NCBI GenBank assembly: GCA_031216915.1
Contig: CM062294.1
Coordinates: 33,929,128-33,993,127, forward strand
Length of the DNA stretch: 64,000 nt
Origin: Pictodentalium vernedei
Lineage: Eukaryota; Mollusca; Scaphopoda; Dentaliida; Dentaliidae
Reading direction: 5' to 3'
The notes beneath the pieces are model-generated. The model was not told the origin of the DNA, ran no database searches, and was given only the letters and a program-made list of their open reading frames with translations. Of the stretch, positions 51,446 through 62,136 are shown in pieces; position 1 is the first letter of the stretch, and the number at the start of each line of letters is the position of its first letter. Position numbers and translations under genes: made by a program.

Positions 51446-53065
51446 TTATATTGAATAGAGTTGCTTTACATTAATGGATGTTTTATAAAGAACTTCTTCA
51501 AGTGAGAGGTTTTTTACCTCAGCGACTTTTTGTGCAACTGATTTTAATTGCCATGGAGTGTTCACTATAGATGGAACAGGAGATAAATATGGAGAGTCAG
51601 ACTCAAGAAGAATTTGTTCTATTGGAAGAGTTTTTAGAGCAAAATCTAATGCTGATGATTTGAGAACTAATGCAGTAAATCCAAATTTGACATTTACCAG
51701 AGTACTTCTCCACTCATCAAGTTGTTTCTGAGTACCATTGAAACAATGGCAATGGATGGGTACACCGGTAAGATTGTACTTCCGTACCAATTCTAATACT
51801 GCATCAGCAGCTTGCCCTGTTCCATAATCTCTGCAGTGAAAAATAAGTGTCTTCCCTAATGTTCGAGCAAAAGGTAGAATTTCAGAAAGAAAATCTTTCT
51901 GAGCTTTAATTATTGCTTGACGGCACAACTTTTTATCTGTACATGAGGGATTACAGGTACATGTTGAAGTTAAATCTAACCCTATTTCACCTATACCAAC
52001 ACATTTTTTTTGTTTTAGAAAAAACTTCAACTTCATAAGGTGATGTTGTGAATGCACAAAATTTTTCACAAAATGGGGATGTATACCAAAAGAAACCCTC
52101 AGATTGTCACAACCATGCATTTGGGTATGATGTAATGACCAATAGCCTGGATATACATAATTTGCTATGAGCATTTCTGGATGAAAATCTTTGTCTGCCA
52201 CATCTAAACTTAAGTCATGGAAATTTGAATGACCAGTTCTTTTCAAAAGAGCGTCCAAGTGAAAATGGGAATCTATGAAAGATAAAGGTTTTTCTAAAGC
52301 TTTTAAAGTAATGTTGAAATTCTTGTATGCTACACCAGACAAAAATGTTTCCTGAGTATAAGTGAGGATAGTTCTCTGTACTTGTGGTATCAAAAGATTA
52401 ATCAGATTGGCGAGTATTCGCCAATGGGTCTGAACAGCCAGACAATTGGGTGGTGAAATTGAGAAATGTTGAAACTCTGGTTGACAATTAACAGATTGAA
52501 AGGTAGAAAGTAGTTTGATCTCTGAATCTGTGAAAGGAGAAGAAATCACTTTCTGTGGACTGGGATATAATTGTTCAGCGATAACAAACTGAAATAACTC
52601 TTGTAAAGTTTTCTTTCCTAGATGGAAACAAATGAAATGAAATAAACCATTCATCAAATTTACCCACTGTCTGTATTGATTCAAACTAATACAGGCTTTA
52701 TCGCCATGAACTAAAGTTTCTTTGTGTTTTGCGATTAAAAAACATGTTCGTCCCTCTTGCTGTTGACACTCCCAACAAGCAGTAAAAGCCCCCACATACC
52801 AAAGCAGATGTGACCTCTGTACATGTGATTTCAGATGGTTACTGTTCGCATCACAAAGTGGGCACTGATGTCCAGATGATGGCCTTTTCTTCAACTGACC
52901 AACTCTTCCACTTGTTGCAGAATAATTATATGTAGATGTTGTAGTCCCTGATGATACTGCAATTTTACTTTCAACATGAGAGTTTTTAGTGGACTCAGAA
53001 GAGGTATAATCAATTTCATCATAATCGGGCACAAATAACGCCTCATCCAAGTCATCGAAGGACAT
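51446..53065 (-). CDS. Third ORF: C2H2 finger plus TatD-type metal-dependent nuclease (539 aa)
   Basis: Residues 1-60 are acidic and Ser/Thr-rich. A C2H2 finger lies at C68, C71, H81, H86, then another Cys pair (CWEC, 97-100). The TatD domain spans about 262-539 with a complete ligand set: HFH (267, 269), GEIGLD (E360), FHCRD (H410), HCHCF (H440) and LLESDSPYL (D490). The spacing 410-440-490 resembles bacterial TatD, a 3'-5' exonuclease of the amidohydrolase superfamily. The start ATG at 53065 follows a strong 3' splice site, so expression from a spliced RNA is likely. It is open throughout in a damaged element. It may trim DNA ends or cDNA; the role is inferred. Confidence 0.9.
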   Translation of the reverse strand: MSFDDLDEALFVPDYDEIDYTSSESTKNSHVESKIAVSSGTTTSTYNYSATSGRVGQLKKRPSSGHQCPLCDANSNHLKSHVQRSHLLWYVGAFTACWECQQQEGRTCFLIAKHKETLVHGDKACISLNQYRQWVNLMNGLFHFICFHLGKKTLQELFQFVIAEQLYPSPQKVISSPFTDSEIKLLSTFQSVNCQPEFQHFSISPPNCLAVQTHWRILANLINLLIPQVQRTILTYTQETFLSGVAYKNFNITLKALEKPLSFIDSHFHLDALLKRTGHSNFHDLSLDVADKDFHPEMLIANYVYPGYWSLHHTQMHGCDNLRVSFGIHPHFVKNFVHSQHHLMKLKFFLKQKKCVGIGEIGLDLTSTCTCNPSCTDKKLCRQAIIKAQKDFLSEILPFARTLGKTLIFHCRDYGTGQAADAVLELVRKYNLTGVPIHCHCFNGTQKQLDEWRSTLVNVKFGFTALVLKSSALDFALKTLPIEQILLESDSPYLSPVPSIVNTPWQLKSVAQKVAEVKNLSLEEVLYKTSINVKQLYSI

Positions 53066-53087
53066 GTCTACAAGCAGAACAGAAGCA
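53066..53087 (-). promoter_or_regulatory. Candidate 3' splice acceptor before the TatD ORF
   Basis: The minus strand reads a T-rich tract (CTTCTGTTCTGCTTG) then TAG, two bases before the ATG. A possible donor (TTG/GTAACT) lies in the leader near 60112. Spliced leader-to-ORF3 RNA would parallel env expression in other LTR elements. Confidence 0.6.
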
Positions 53088-53336
53088 CAATATTAATTTC
53101 TATTATATTGTGCACAATGACCAAGACTTGTGTGAAAGTGCCCAAACTCTTGAAGTGAATATGACAAATTCTTGTCAGTGGAGTGTTCTGTGGTGACTAG
53201 AATTCTATGTACATGCAAAAATAACCCTTCACCATTTTTTTCTTTTTTTTTTCCTATTAACACATGCAAATAACAAAATAAAATCATATTTTGAAAAATC
53301 AATCAATTCAGCTTGAAGGATGATGTGTAGATTAAT

Positions 53337-53580
53337 TTGATTATGAATCAATTTTTTTTTTATTTGAGCCACAAGAAATGAAGCCAGTTACCTCATCTTT
53401 GAAGCTCATTAGAATCCATTCTACAGATAATTTTTCAAATAATAAAATCAACTATTCAGTTTGTGCAAATTATTAATCTGATTATGAATCAAGCTTCGTT
53501 TAAGCCACAGGAAATGAAGCTATTTACCTCATCTCTGAAGCTTATTAAAATCCATTCTACACATAATCCTTCAAATAACC
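53337..53580 (-). repeat. Duplicated segment with two hairpin motifs at the pol 3' end
   Basis: About 100 bp around 53341-53437 and 53481-53580 are diverged copies of one another (gattatgaatcaa, gaaatgaagc, attctacaca/gataat). The duplication spans the last pol codons, so the last residues of pol are echoed in noncoding sequence. Confidence 0.78.
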
Positions 53581-56500
53581 AGGGGGTTTTATTTGCCGTC
53601 CCCTTCGACTTGTTTGATCGACCGCCAAACTGGCATTGTCATTTTGTCTATCGATCACAGAATCAACAGTGTCATTTTGTTGATCTTGACTTTGACTGAC
53701 ACTGTCACTTTTAAGACTAATATCACAAGTTTGATCAGAATCTGATTCAATAAATTCTTCTGTGTTCTGATCCTCTTGGTTGTCTTTATCTTCCCCAGTC
53801 TGTTGTTCATCTGAAACATCCATGTGAGTGAAACTATAATCATTTTCATAGTCTTTTGCCACAGAATGTTCATCAAACAACCGACTACGGGCCCTTTTTA
53901 ACCACAATGGTATATGTCTGTCATTAGACTATTTCAATCTGTCATGATGAACTGTAACAGATTTTTTATGTTGATCAAAAATTGTATATAAAGGGGGATG
54001 ACATTTGATGACTAAAAATGGTCCTTTCCATGGGGATCGCAACTTGGTACTTTGACCTATTTTAGTTGCATGATTGAGACAATAAACAATATCCCCAGTG
54101 TTAAAAAAGCATTCCCTCAATTTCATGTCATATAGCTTTTTCTGACATCTCTGAGTATCAGCTAAATGTTTTCGAGCAAAAGTATGTGTTTCTTGCATAA
54201 GCTTGTCCAAATGCTGAACCCATGTATGTGATGAAAATTGATCTTGGATATTATCTATCCCCATGAGAATATCAACTGGCATAATTACCTCTCTTCCCAA
54301 CATCATACGATTTGGTGTAAAGCCTGTGGATTTATTCTCAGTAGCATGTAAAGCCATTGTGAGTAGAGGTAAATCTCTATCCCAATGGGTAATTTTCTTG
54401 TCGATATAACATCTTATCATTTGTAATATTTCCCTATTGTAACGCTCCACTTGTCCGTTTGAAGATGGATGATAGGGTGTAGTTCGGGTTTTTGTTATTT
54501 CTAATAAATTACAAAAAGATTTGAACAAATCACTCTCGAAATTTCGCCCCTGATCAGTATGTACATAAACGGGACAACCAAAGGTCACAATAAAATGTAA
54601 CAAAAATGCTCTAGCCACCACTTCAGCTGTTTGATTAGGCAATGCCACACACTCTATCCATTTAGAAAATTGATCAATCATTACCAAAACATAAACATTG
54701 CCTTGATCACTTGGAGTGAATGGACCAAGTATATCCAAATGGACTCTTTCCATTGGAAAACCAGCATGATGAAGTTGCATTGAAGCCTTTGGTTTAACAC
54801 AAGATTTTTTGTTCATAGCACATACCGAACATGAGGAAACATATTCTCTACAATCTCGGGCCATCTGATACCAAAGAAAAGATCGTTTCATGTTGTTTAA
54901 TGTTTTTTCCTGTCCGAGATGTCCAGATGTCTTGTTATCATGACAGCATAATAATATTTCCTCTTTCAATGATTTGGGAACTAACAGACAACAACGCCTG
55001 TCAGGTTGATTACACCAGATGTAATATAAAACACCTTTTTTGAGATGTAATTGATCACGACAAAGCCATAAATACTTGACAGCAGGGCTTTGCAAAAATA
55101 ATTCAGGGTCACTCGGCCCACCTTCTTCCAACCACATAATAATGATACGAAGGTCTGGGTCTTCTAATTGTAACATTCTTAAGTTTTCTGAAGTTCTACT
55201 CTGAGCCCAGTTAACTTCAAATGTTGCAGAATCTTTATTATCTAATTCTATTGCCTGTATTTTGGTGAAGTTTATATCAGTTTTATTTTCCAATGACAGA
55301 GGTTTACATATACAAGCTAATGGAACAACATCATCAACATCCTCTTCAAATCGAGCCCAATGACTATGCGCTCTGGTACAGTAATGGCAACCATGACATG
55401 GAAGAGTACTAAGACTTGACCCTGCTTGATAGCAATCACAGCTTTCCAAGATATCTGGCACTCTGGAAAGACCATCGGCATTTGAATGTTTCTTTCCACT
55501 TCGGTGACAGATTTCCATATCAAATTGTGCTAATTCTTCTAACCAACGTGCAAGTTGCCCTTCAATATGTTTGAATCGAGTTAACCAAGTTAAGCTATTA
55601 TGGTCTGTTCTAAGCTTAAATTTTCTACCCAGTAGATAATGCCTAAAATATCTTGTAAACATAACTACTGCAAGTAACTCTTTTCGAGTAGTACAGTATT
55701 TCCTCTGCTCTGGAGTTAATACAAAACTGTTATAAGCTATTATCCTTTCATTGCCATCTTGTACTTGTGAGAGTTGAGCCCCTATTGCAGTATTTGATGC
55801 GTCAGTGTCTAAAATAAATTCACCATCTGGGATCGGAAATGATAAACATGGTGCAGATGTTAGTTCTTGTTTAAGTTTTTCAAATGCCAGTTGATGATTT
55901 TTATCCCATTTGAACTCTGTGGCACTTGTTAGTTCATATAATGGTTTTGAAATTCCTGCAAACCCTCTAACATGTTCCCTGTGATAGTTTGCATATCCTA
56001 AGAAAGACTCCAATTGCTTTTTATTTGATGGTTCTACCCATAGTCTGATAACATCTAACTTGTCTGGTGCTATACTAACTCCTTCACTACTAATATGTTT
56101 ACCCAAGAATTCACGTTCCTTTCTAAACAAAAAACATTTCTTAGGTTTAAGCTTCAGATTATACTGACGAAATCTTTTTAACACTTTTTCTAGTCTTAAC
56201 AAATGTTCGTCAAAATCTTTTCCCAAAACACTGATATCATCAAGATAAGCCAATACTTCTTTCCATGTCAACCCTCGTAAAACCAACTGAATTGCCCGCT
56301 GAAAAGTTGCCGGACTATTGCAAAGGCCCATTGGCATTCTAGTATGTTCAAACAGGCCATATCGAGTAACGAAAGCAGTTTTTTTTCTGTCCTCAGTGGC
56401 TAAAGGAATTTGATAATAACCAGATGCCATATCAAGGGTGCTAAAATAAACAGCACCTGACAAGACTGTTAAACAATCATTTATATTTGGAAGAGGAAAA

Positions 56501-57912
56501 ACATCTTTAACTGTTTTATTATTTAATTGGCGGTAATCGATACACCATCGAACTGTGCCATCTTTTTTCCGCACTAACACAGGAGCAGATGCCCATTCGG
56601 ATTTTGATGGAACAATTACTTTGGCTTCTAACATTTTTTCTAAATATTTCTCTTCCTCTTTTTCAAATCCATATGGAGTACGACGTACTTTATGTTTTAC
56701 TGGGGTTGCTTCTTGTGTGTTAATTTTATGCTCAACTTCAGTTAGACAACCGAGATCTAGGTCATGTTTAGCAAAAACATCCTGATAATTGATAAGTAAT
56801 TCCATTAATTTTTGTTTTTCTTTTTCTGAAAGGCCCTCACTTGATCGTTTAAATAAGTCACAAAGATGAAGTGGCATTTCATTTTCATTGAGGTTATTAT
56901 CAGTGGACATGTTGATACCTATAGATCTTATATCTCCAGTGTCAGATATAGAACAATCGGATATAACTTTTAGTATTGGTGTTACTGTCCCTATTTTAGA
57001 ACCCGATTTTAGTGTTACCCCTTTCTCAGTGGGATTCAACAAACTTACAGTTACAAAGTCATTTCCAGTGACTAAAGTTGATGCTAATAGAACTGTCTGA
57101 AGTGGATTTGTATCTTCATTTGAATTTTTTAAGGATTCTACTACACAATCAAAGTCTTTTATTCGATAAGGCTCCTCCACGTCTAATGTTGTACGTAATA
57201 TACTATTTGGAGGTACAATTGTTCGCCTGGGCACCAATAAATTAGTGGAAATGTTACACTGCATTAGTCCTTGAATTTTGTTATCACCTATATGGAGAGT
57301 ATTATTTTCAAGATTCACAATACATTTGTGATAACTCAAAAAGTCTAAACCCAATAAAAGAGAATCTGTTACTGGTGCTACATAAATATCCCAGTTGAAA
57401 GTCATTGATGCTATTTTTAGAGTTATGTTTGGAACAAAGTATGCATACATAATACTATCAGTTGCTGCTCCTCTAAGACGAACTTTAGATTTGTCATGTA
57501 GATTTATTTCTAGATCTTTGGCTAATTGCTCAGACATTACAGTAACTTGAGCCGCAGTGTCAAGTACAGCAAGGAAATTTTTATACCCAATACAACAAGG
57601 AACCTTGAGATTCATATTGTTCATTTTGGGTCGTCCAACAATTTCCATGATTGCATTACCTATGTCAGCCATTTGTGATTTATTAACATCATCTTTATGT
57701 ACATTATCATAATTTACAACATCTGTTTTATGTTCAAACAAATCCCTGAATCCAAGCGACCAATCAACATCATCACAATCAGTTTCAATACTATTTACAT
57801 TTTTACAGTTGAGAGAGAACTGGTCATCGACAATACGTTGGGCTAGTATCTGACCAGAAGAGCTAACCCCTATTCGTTTTTTGACACTTCCGAGGCTGAA
57901 CTTTTCTTGCAA
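53557..57912 (-). CDS. pol: Gypsy Pol polyprotein, one in-frame stop near the C-terminus
   Basis: Retropepsin-like protease with LDTA at about residues 117-120 in place of the usual DTG or DSG. Reverse transcriptase with YLDD; RNase H with DTDAS and the DHNSL region. Integrase with an HHCC finger (H..H..CSVC), then HLDILG, HTDQGRNF and NGQVERYNRE giving the D,D,E triad. After HHDRLK a TAG at 53929-53931 interrupts; the same frame continues to RQIKPPGYLKDYV, the usual Gypsy end, at 53557. The 5' end overlaps gag by 43 nt in the -1 frame with no ATG, so Pol is probably made by -1 frameshifting. Everything before the TAG is open. Confidence 0.93.
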
Positions 57913-60083
57913 TTTTTCGCAATATGTCCAAAGCCATGGCAGTTATAGCATTGCAATCGTGATGCATTTTGGGGACTCGGACTCCTAGACCTAGATTGAA
58001 AAGTGTTAACCGTTTTTTTATTTATAGCTGATAATAAGTTGTTAACAGCTACCATCAAATCATTAATTTCTTTACCCTGTTGATCTGACTCAGTAAATGA
58101 TTGTTGTACTGATCTCAAAAGACTATCTTCAGGTACACACTGAGGTACAAAGTCAACATCATGGGAAAATGATACTTGTCGAGCTACATTTGACCGTGTA
58201 CCAAACAATGCCCTTGTGTTGTTTATTGATGCCTTTACATATTTCAAAGCCTTATAAATATTTTTAGGGTTTTTATCCATAGCCGACTTAGCAGCATCTT
58301 TTTCTTTACAACCACGAAGAAAGGACTCAACAGCAATTTGCTCAATAGTTTCATCTAGAGCCTCTGGATGAGCATCCATGGTTAAGAAGTGAACCCGCTG
58401 TGAGAACTTTTCTAAACTTTCAGTTTCATTTTGTTTTATATATTGTAACTGCCGTCTAGCAGCAATTGGTACCTCTTTCTTACTAAATCTTCTAGTCATT
58501 TTTTTTAATGAGATCATTATAATCTCGATACCGGAGATCCCTAGCAAAATCTAATGCTTTGTCTCGTAAGACATCAATTAATTCTTGCTCAGCTCTGCTT
58601 GTATTCCATCTATATCTCTCAACCATTCTTTGATGTTGGAATAAAAATGAATCCCAATTACCTTCTCCATTGTAAGTGGCCATACGAGCTCTGGGAGGAC
58701 TTTTAAAGTGACGTGCATGACGACTACGCCGATTACGCGAGTCTGAGCGTGATCTTGAATCACTCGAGGTGGAAGGATATCTGTTTGAATGTCTACTTTT
58801 ATTTGAAAATTGGAAATGTTGGTGATCAGAAGAATCTGAAGAGCTAGAACGGTATTTTCTATGTTTTCCGTGTTTCAATGTCGATTTGCGAGATCTGTGA
58901 TGATGTGTGTGTGTATCATTATCAACAGATTGATTTTGTTGTCCAATAAGGTTCTTATTAAGTGCATTTCCACTTGAAATTGATGCAGTATTTATTTATT
59001 TATTTATTTATTGATGTTTAAGGTCACATATTTATGCACAATGGCTAATCATGACCGTGACAGTTTTACGGGTGGAGGAAGCCGGAGTACCCGGAGAGAA
59101 CCACCGAGCAACGACGAGCAGCTGTCAGCTCCCCAACATCGTAACTCCGCACTGCAGCACAGGCAGGGTTAGATAGGTTGAAGACATGCGTACCATCGAC
59201 GTGCAGTACGCCTTAGTACACGGAGTCATCGTGCCCCCACGCGGGCAATGGGGATGAAAATTGATGCAGTAAATGACCGCATCGAATCTAAATTTTGCAT
59301 TGCCATTGGATCAAGATTCTTATTGAGTGTATTTCCACTTGGAATTGATGCAGTAAATGACCGCATCGGATCTAAATTTTGCATTGGTGGAATCTGTTGA
59401 TAATTTGGAACAGGTGTTGAGAAATTGGGTGGTGGTATGTGAAAATCTGTAAATGATAATGGATATGTTGGTACCGGGGAATGTACTTGTGTTTGAAAAG
59501 GCTGAATATCCCCTGATCGTGCAGAACTAACAGTATGTAATGTTGATGTTACATTTGTATTTTGTATAGTATTGTAGGGGGGCATAAATTTTGGTACTGC
59601 ATTATTGACACCTTGTGAAACTATACTAGTTGAAGTATCATTTTTTAATAATGTTAAGGCTGTCAATTTTTCATCAACAGTTGCCAGTTTCATGTGAACT
59701 AATTTCATTTCTTTATCTCTAAGCTCTTGTCCTATTTTCATAGCTTCTAACATTGCCGTTAATCGGTCTTGATTATGGGCAATTTTATTTAATTCTGCAC
59801 CAAAGTCAATAGTCTGTGAAGATTTCTGTTCATTTCCTTTAGAATTATTAAATGCTTGTGAAGTTTTTGTTTCTTCACCCAAGACAACAATCCCCTCTCT
59901 TTGCCACCCTTCCCAAACTGCACGAGAGACACCTGAAACCTCAACTAATGCAGATATATCAAGAACGCCTTGAGTTTGTCTGTATTGAACCAAATTTCGT
60001 GCTCTTGATTCCCCAATGTTATGTAATTTGTGAAATTCTTCTGTAGTGGCAGAGTCCACAAAAATTGGTTGTGTCGTCGACAT
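57870..60083 (-). pseudogene. gag: Gypsy Gag, broken by a SINE and a homopolymer frameshift
   Basis: The start ATG is at 60083. Residues about 8-60 form a ComEA-like helix-hairpin-helix (EEFHKLHNIGESRARNLVQY, then a second half with VSGVSRAVW). A Met/Pro-rich region follows. A SINE (58989-59257) interrupts it. Coding resumes with an SR/RS-rich basic stretch, then a capsid-like helical region. A run of eight A near 58500 shifts the frame by one base. The last part (to 57870) holds a zinc knuckle CYNCHGFGHIAKNC and overlaps pol. Both lesions disable this copy; the HhH in a Gag N-terminus is unusual. Confidence 0.88.
58989..59257 (-). mobile_element. SINE inserted in Gypsy gag
   Basis: Inverted SINE with tail first (tttatttatttatttattg) and body; the tRNA head is absent. 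Flanking duplication AAATTGATGCAGTA lies just before 58989 and again at about 59257-59270. It is the youngest event here because it lies within the retrotransposon. Confidence 0.9.
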
Positions 60084-60260
60084 TTTATTTTATTGAATAA
60101 TTTCAAAGTTACCAAATAACAACAACAACAAAAAAAATATCACAACTTATGAAAGCTAATAACCTTCAAATGTGTGTTATAAATTGAATAGAAATAGATT
60201 TAATTTAATAAAATTTGAATGACCGAAATTGAAAAATTAATTTTTCGTCGGCGACGCCAT
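60084..60260 (-). other. Gypsy 5' leader with primer site and a variant hairpin
   Basis: From the LTR inward: candidate primer-binding site (60246-60259), AT-rich leader, a 19-nt hairpin at 60150-60168 (TGAAGG-N7-CTTTCA on the sense strand) and a candidate splice donor near 60112. No coding. Confidence 0.65.
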
Positions 60261-60609
60261 TGTTGTATTTTCCGGTGTTCAATACAATGGCAATTGAAAT
60301 AATCAAAATTGGTTATATAGTTTTAACATGAGAATGTAAATACATCAATAACTCTTACCGCACACAGCAGTACTTTGTCACACAGACAAATATCAAGATT
60401 GTACACAGGCAATCCTCTAACATAAAACCATGATTCTATAATCGTCCGGGAGCAAGCCAGCAACGTCCACCATTTTACACAGTATCTTGACAACCACGAC
60501 CAGGACCAATCTCGCGCCAAACCACTTTTTTAGGCCAGTTGCGCGAACCGATGAGCTGTTCTCACTGGATACCAGAAACACCACCTCGCTGTTTTAAGCA
60601 CCTACAACA
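60261..60609 (-). repeat. Gypsy 5' LTR
   Basis: 349 bp, nearly identical to 50730-51078. It is followed by ATAC, the 4-bp target duplication. Confidence 0.95.
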
Positions 60610-60937
60610 ATACATTCAGTTTAGGACATAGGAATGGAATTCTACATTCTTATTGATCAATTTGTTTGATTTTCTGCATTTTTATTACACGCCTGTTCTA
60701 TTGAATCCCCATTTATAGCAACACTAAACCATGCCGAACAGAAAACGTTGACATACTGTTTTTGGAAACGAAATTTCACTGGCATTTACTACAATTCGAG
60801 CACCGCAATTATAATTTGATTCACTAGCAATAGCTAAACATAATAACACGGTTCCCCTCGTAAATTTGATCGACGATAAAATGTGTTCTTTTTGTTGATA
60901 GTTCGTCCTTTGAGTTAAATGTGCCCTATATGCCAGT
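60610..60937. repeat. Copy of the hairpin-bearing repeat, into which the minisatellite is set
   Basis: 'ccccattta.agcaacacta' and 'tgccagtaggcacata' match 43620-43814. The retrotransposon LTR ends just to the left. Confidence 0.7.
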
Positions 60938-62136
60938 AGGCACATAGAGCACGTTGGAACTTAGGGGACGAGTTGTCGAATGAATTCCCGAGTGTAGGCA
61001 CATAGAGCACATTGGAACTCAGGGGACGAGTTGTCGAATGAATTCCCGAGTGTAGGCACATAGAGCACATTGGAACTCAGGGGACGAGTTGTCGAATGAA
61101 TTCCCGAGTGTAGGCACATAGAGCACATTGGAACCCAGGGGACGAGTTGTCGAATGAATTCCCGAGTGTAGGCACATAGAGCACATTGGAACTTAGGGGA
61201 CGAGTTGTCGAATGAATTCCCGAGTGTAGGCACATAGAGCACATTGGAACTCAGGGGACGAGTTGTCGAATGAATTCCCGAGTGTAGGCACATAGAGCAC
61301 ATTGGAACTTAGGGGTCGAGTTGTCGAATGAATACCCGAGTGTAGACACATAGAGCACATTGGAACTCAGGGGACGAGTTGTCGAATGAATTCCCGAGTG
61401 TAGGCACATAGAGAACATTGGAACTCAGGGGACGAGTTGTCGAATGAATTCCCGAGTGTAGGCACATAGAGCACATTGGAACTCAGGGGACGAGTTGTCG
61501 AATGAATTCCCGAGTGTAGGCACATAGAGCACATTGGATCTCAGGGGACGAGTTGTCGAATGAATTCCCGAGTGTAGACACATAGAGCACATTGGAACTC
61601 AGGGGACGAGTTGTCGAATGAATTCCCGCGTGTAGGCACATAGAGAACATTGGAACTCAGGGGACGAGTTGTCGAATGAATTCCCGAGTGTAGGCACATA
61701 GAGCACATTGGAACTCAGGGGACGAGTTGTCGAATGAATTTCCGAGTGTAGGCACATAGAGCACATTGGAACTCAGGGGACGAGTTGTCGAATGAATTCC
61801 CGAGTGTAGGCACATAGAGCACATTGGAACTCAGGGGACGAGTTGTCGAATGAATTCCCGAGTGTAGGCACATAGAGCACAATGGAACTCAGGGGACGAG
61901 TTGTCGAATGAATTCCCGAATGTAGGCACATAGAGAACATTGGAACTCAGGGGACGAGTTGTCGAATGAATTCCCGAGTGTAGACACATAGAGCACATTG
62001 GAACTCAGGGGACGAGTTGTCGAATGAATTCCCGAGTGTAGACACATAGAGCACATTGGAACTTAGGGGACGAGTTGTCGAATGAATTCCCGAGGGTAGG
62101 CACATAGAGCACATTGGAACTTAGGGGACGAGTTGT
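60938..62136. repeat. 58-bp minisatellite, about 20.7 copies
   Basis: The unit begins 'aggcacatagagcacattgg' and ends 'ccgagtgt'; period exactly 58 bp between checked copies (60938, 60996). Substitutions are few (g/a in 'gagcacatt', c/t in 'aactcagg'). ORFs through it are periodic artefacts. Confidence 0.95.

Larger units (their letters stand above)
50730..60609 (-). mobile_element. Ty3/Gypsy LTR retrotransposon with an extra TatD ORF
   Basis: 9.9 kb, minus strand. The LTRs are 349 bp, TG...CA, with three differences that I see. ATAC flanks both sides (50726-50729 and 60610-60613). Order 5' to 3': LTR, leader, gag (HhH plus zinc knuckle), pol (protease, reverse transcriptase, RNase H, integrase), then a third ORF with zinc finger and TatD domain, LTR. 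The 3' polypurine tract is short (ACGGAGAG next to the 3' LTR). A candidate primer site TGGCGTCGCCGACG lies one base after the 5' LTR; the tRNA is not identified. This copy is damaged in gag and once in pol. Confidence 0.95.

Noticed and set aside
58490-58510. Programmed frameshift site in gag
   Set aside because: Restoring the frame here needs a net +1 move at a plain A8 run, and a -1 slip meets a stop; a homopolymer indel is simpler.
60961-61302. 113-residue minus-strand ORF with repeated Cys/His blocks
   Set aside because: Periodic translation of the 58-bp minisatellite.
60938-62136. CRISPR-like array
   Set aside because: The whole 58-bp unit repeats with no variable spacers, in a eukaryotic setting. 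Minisatellite.
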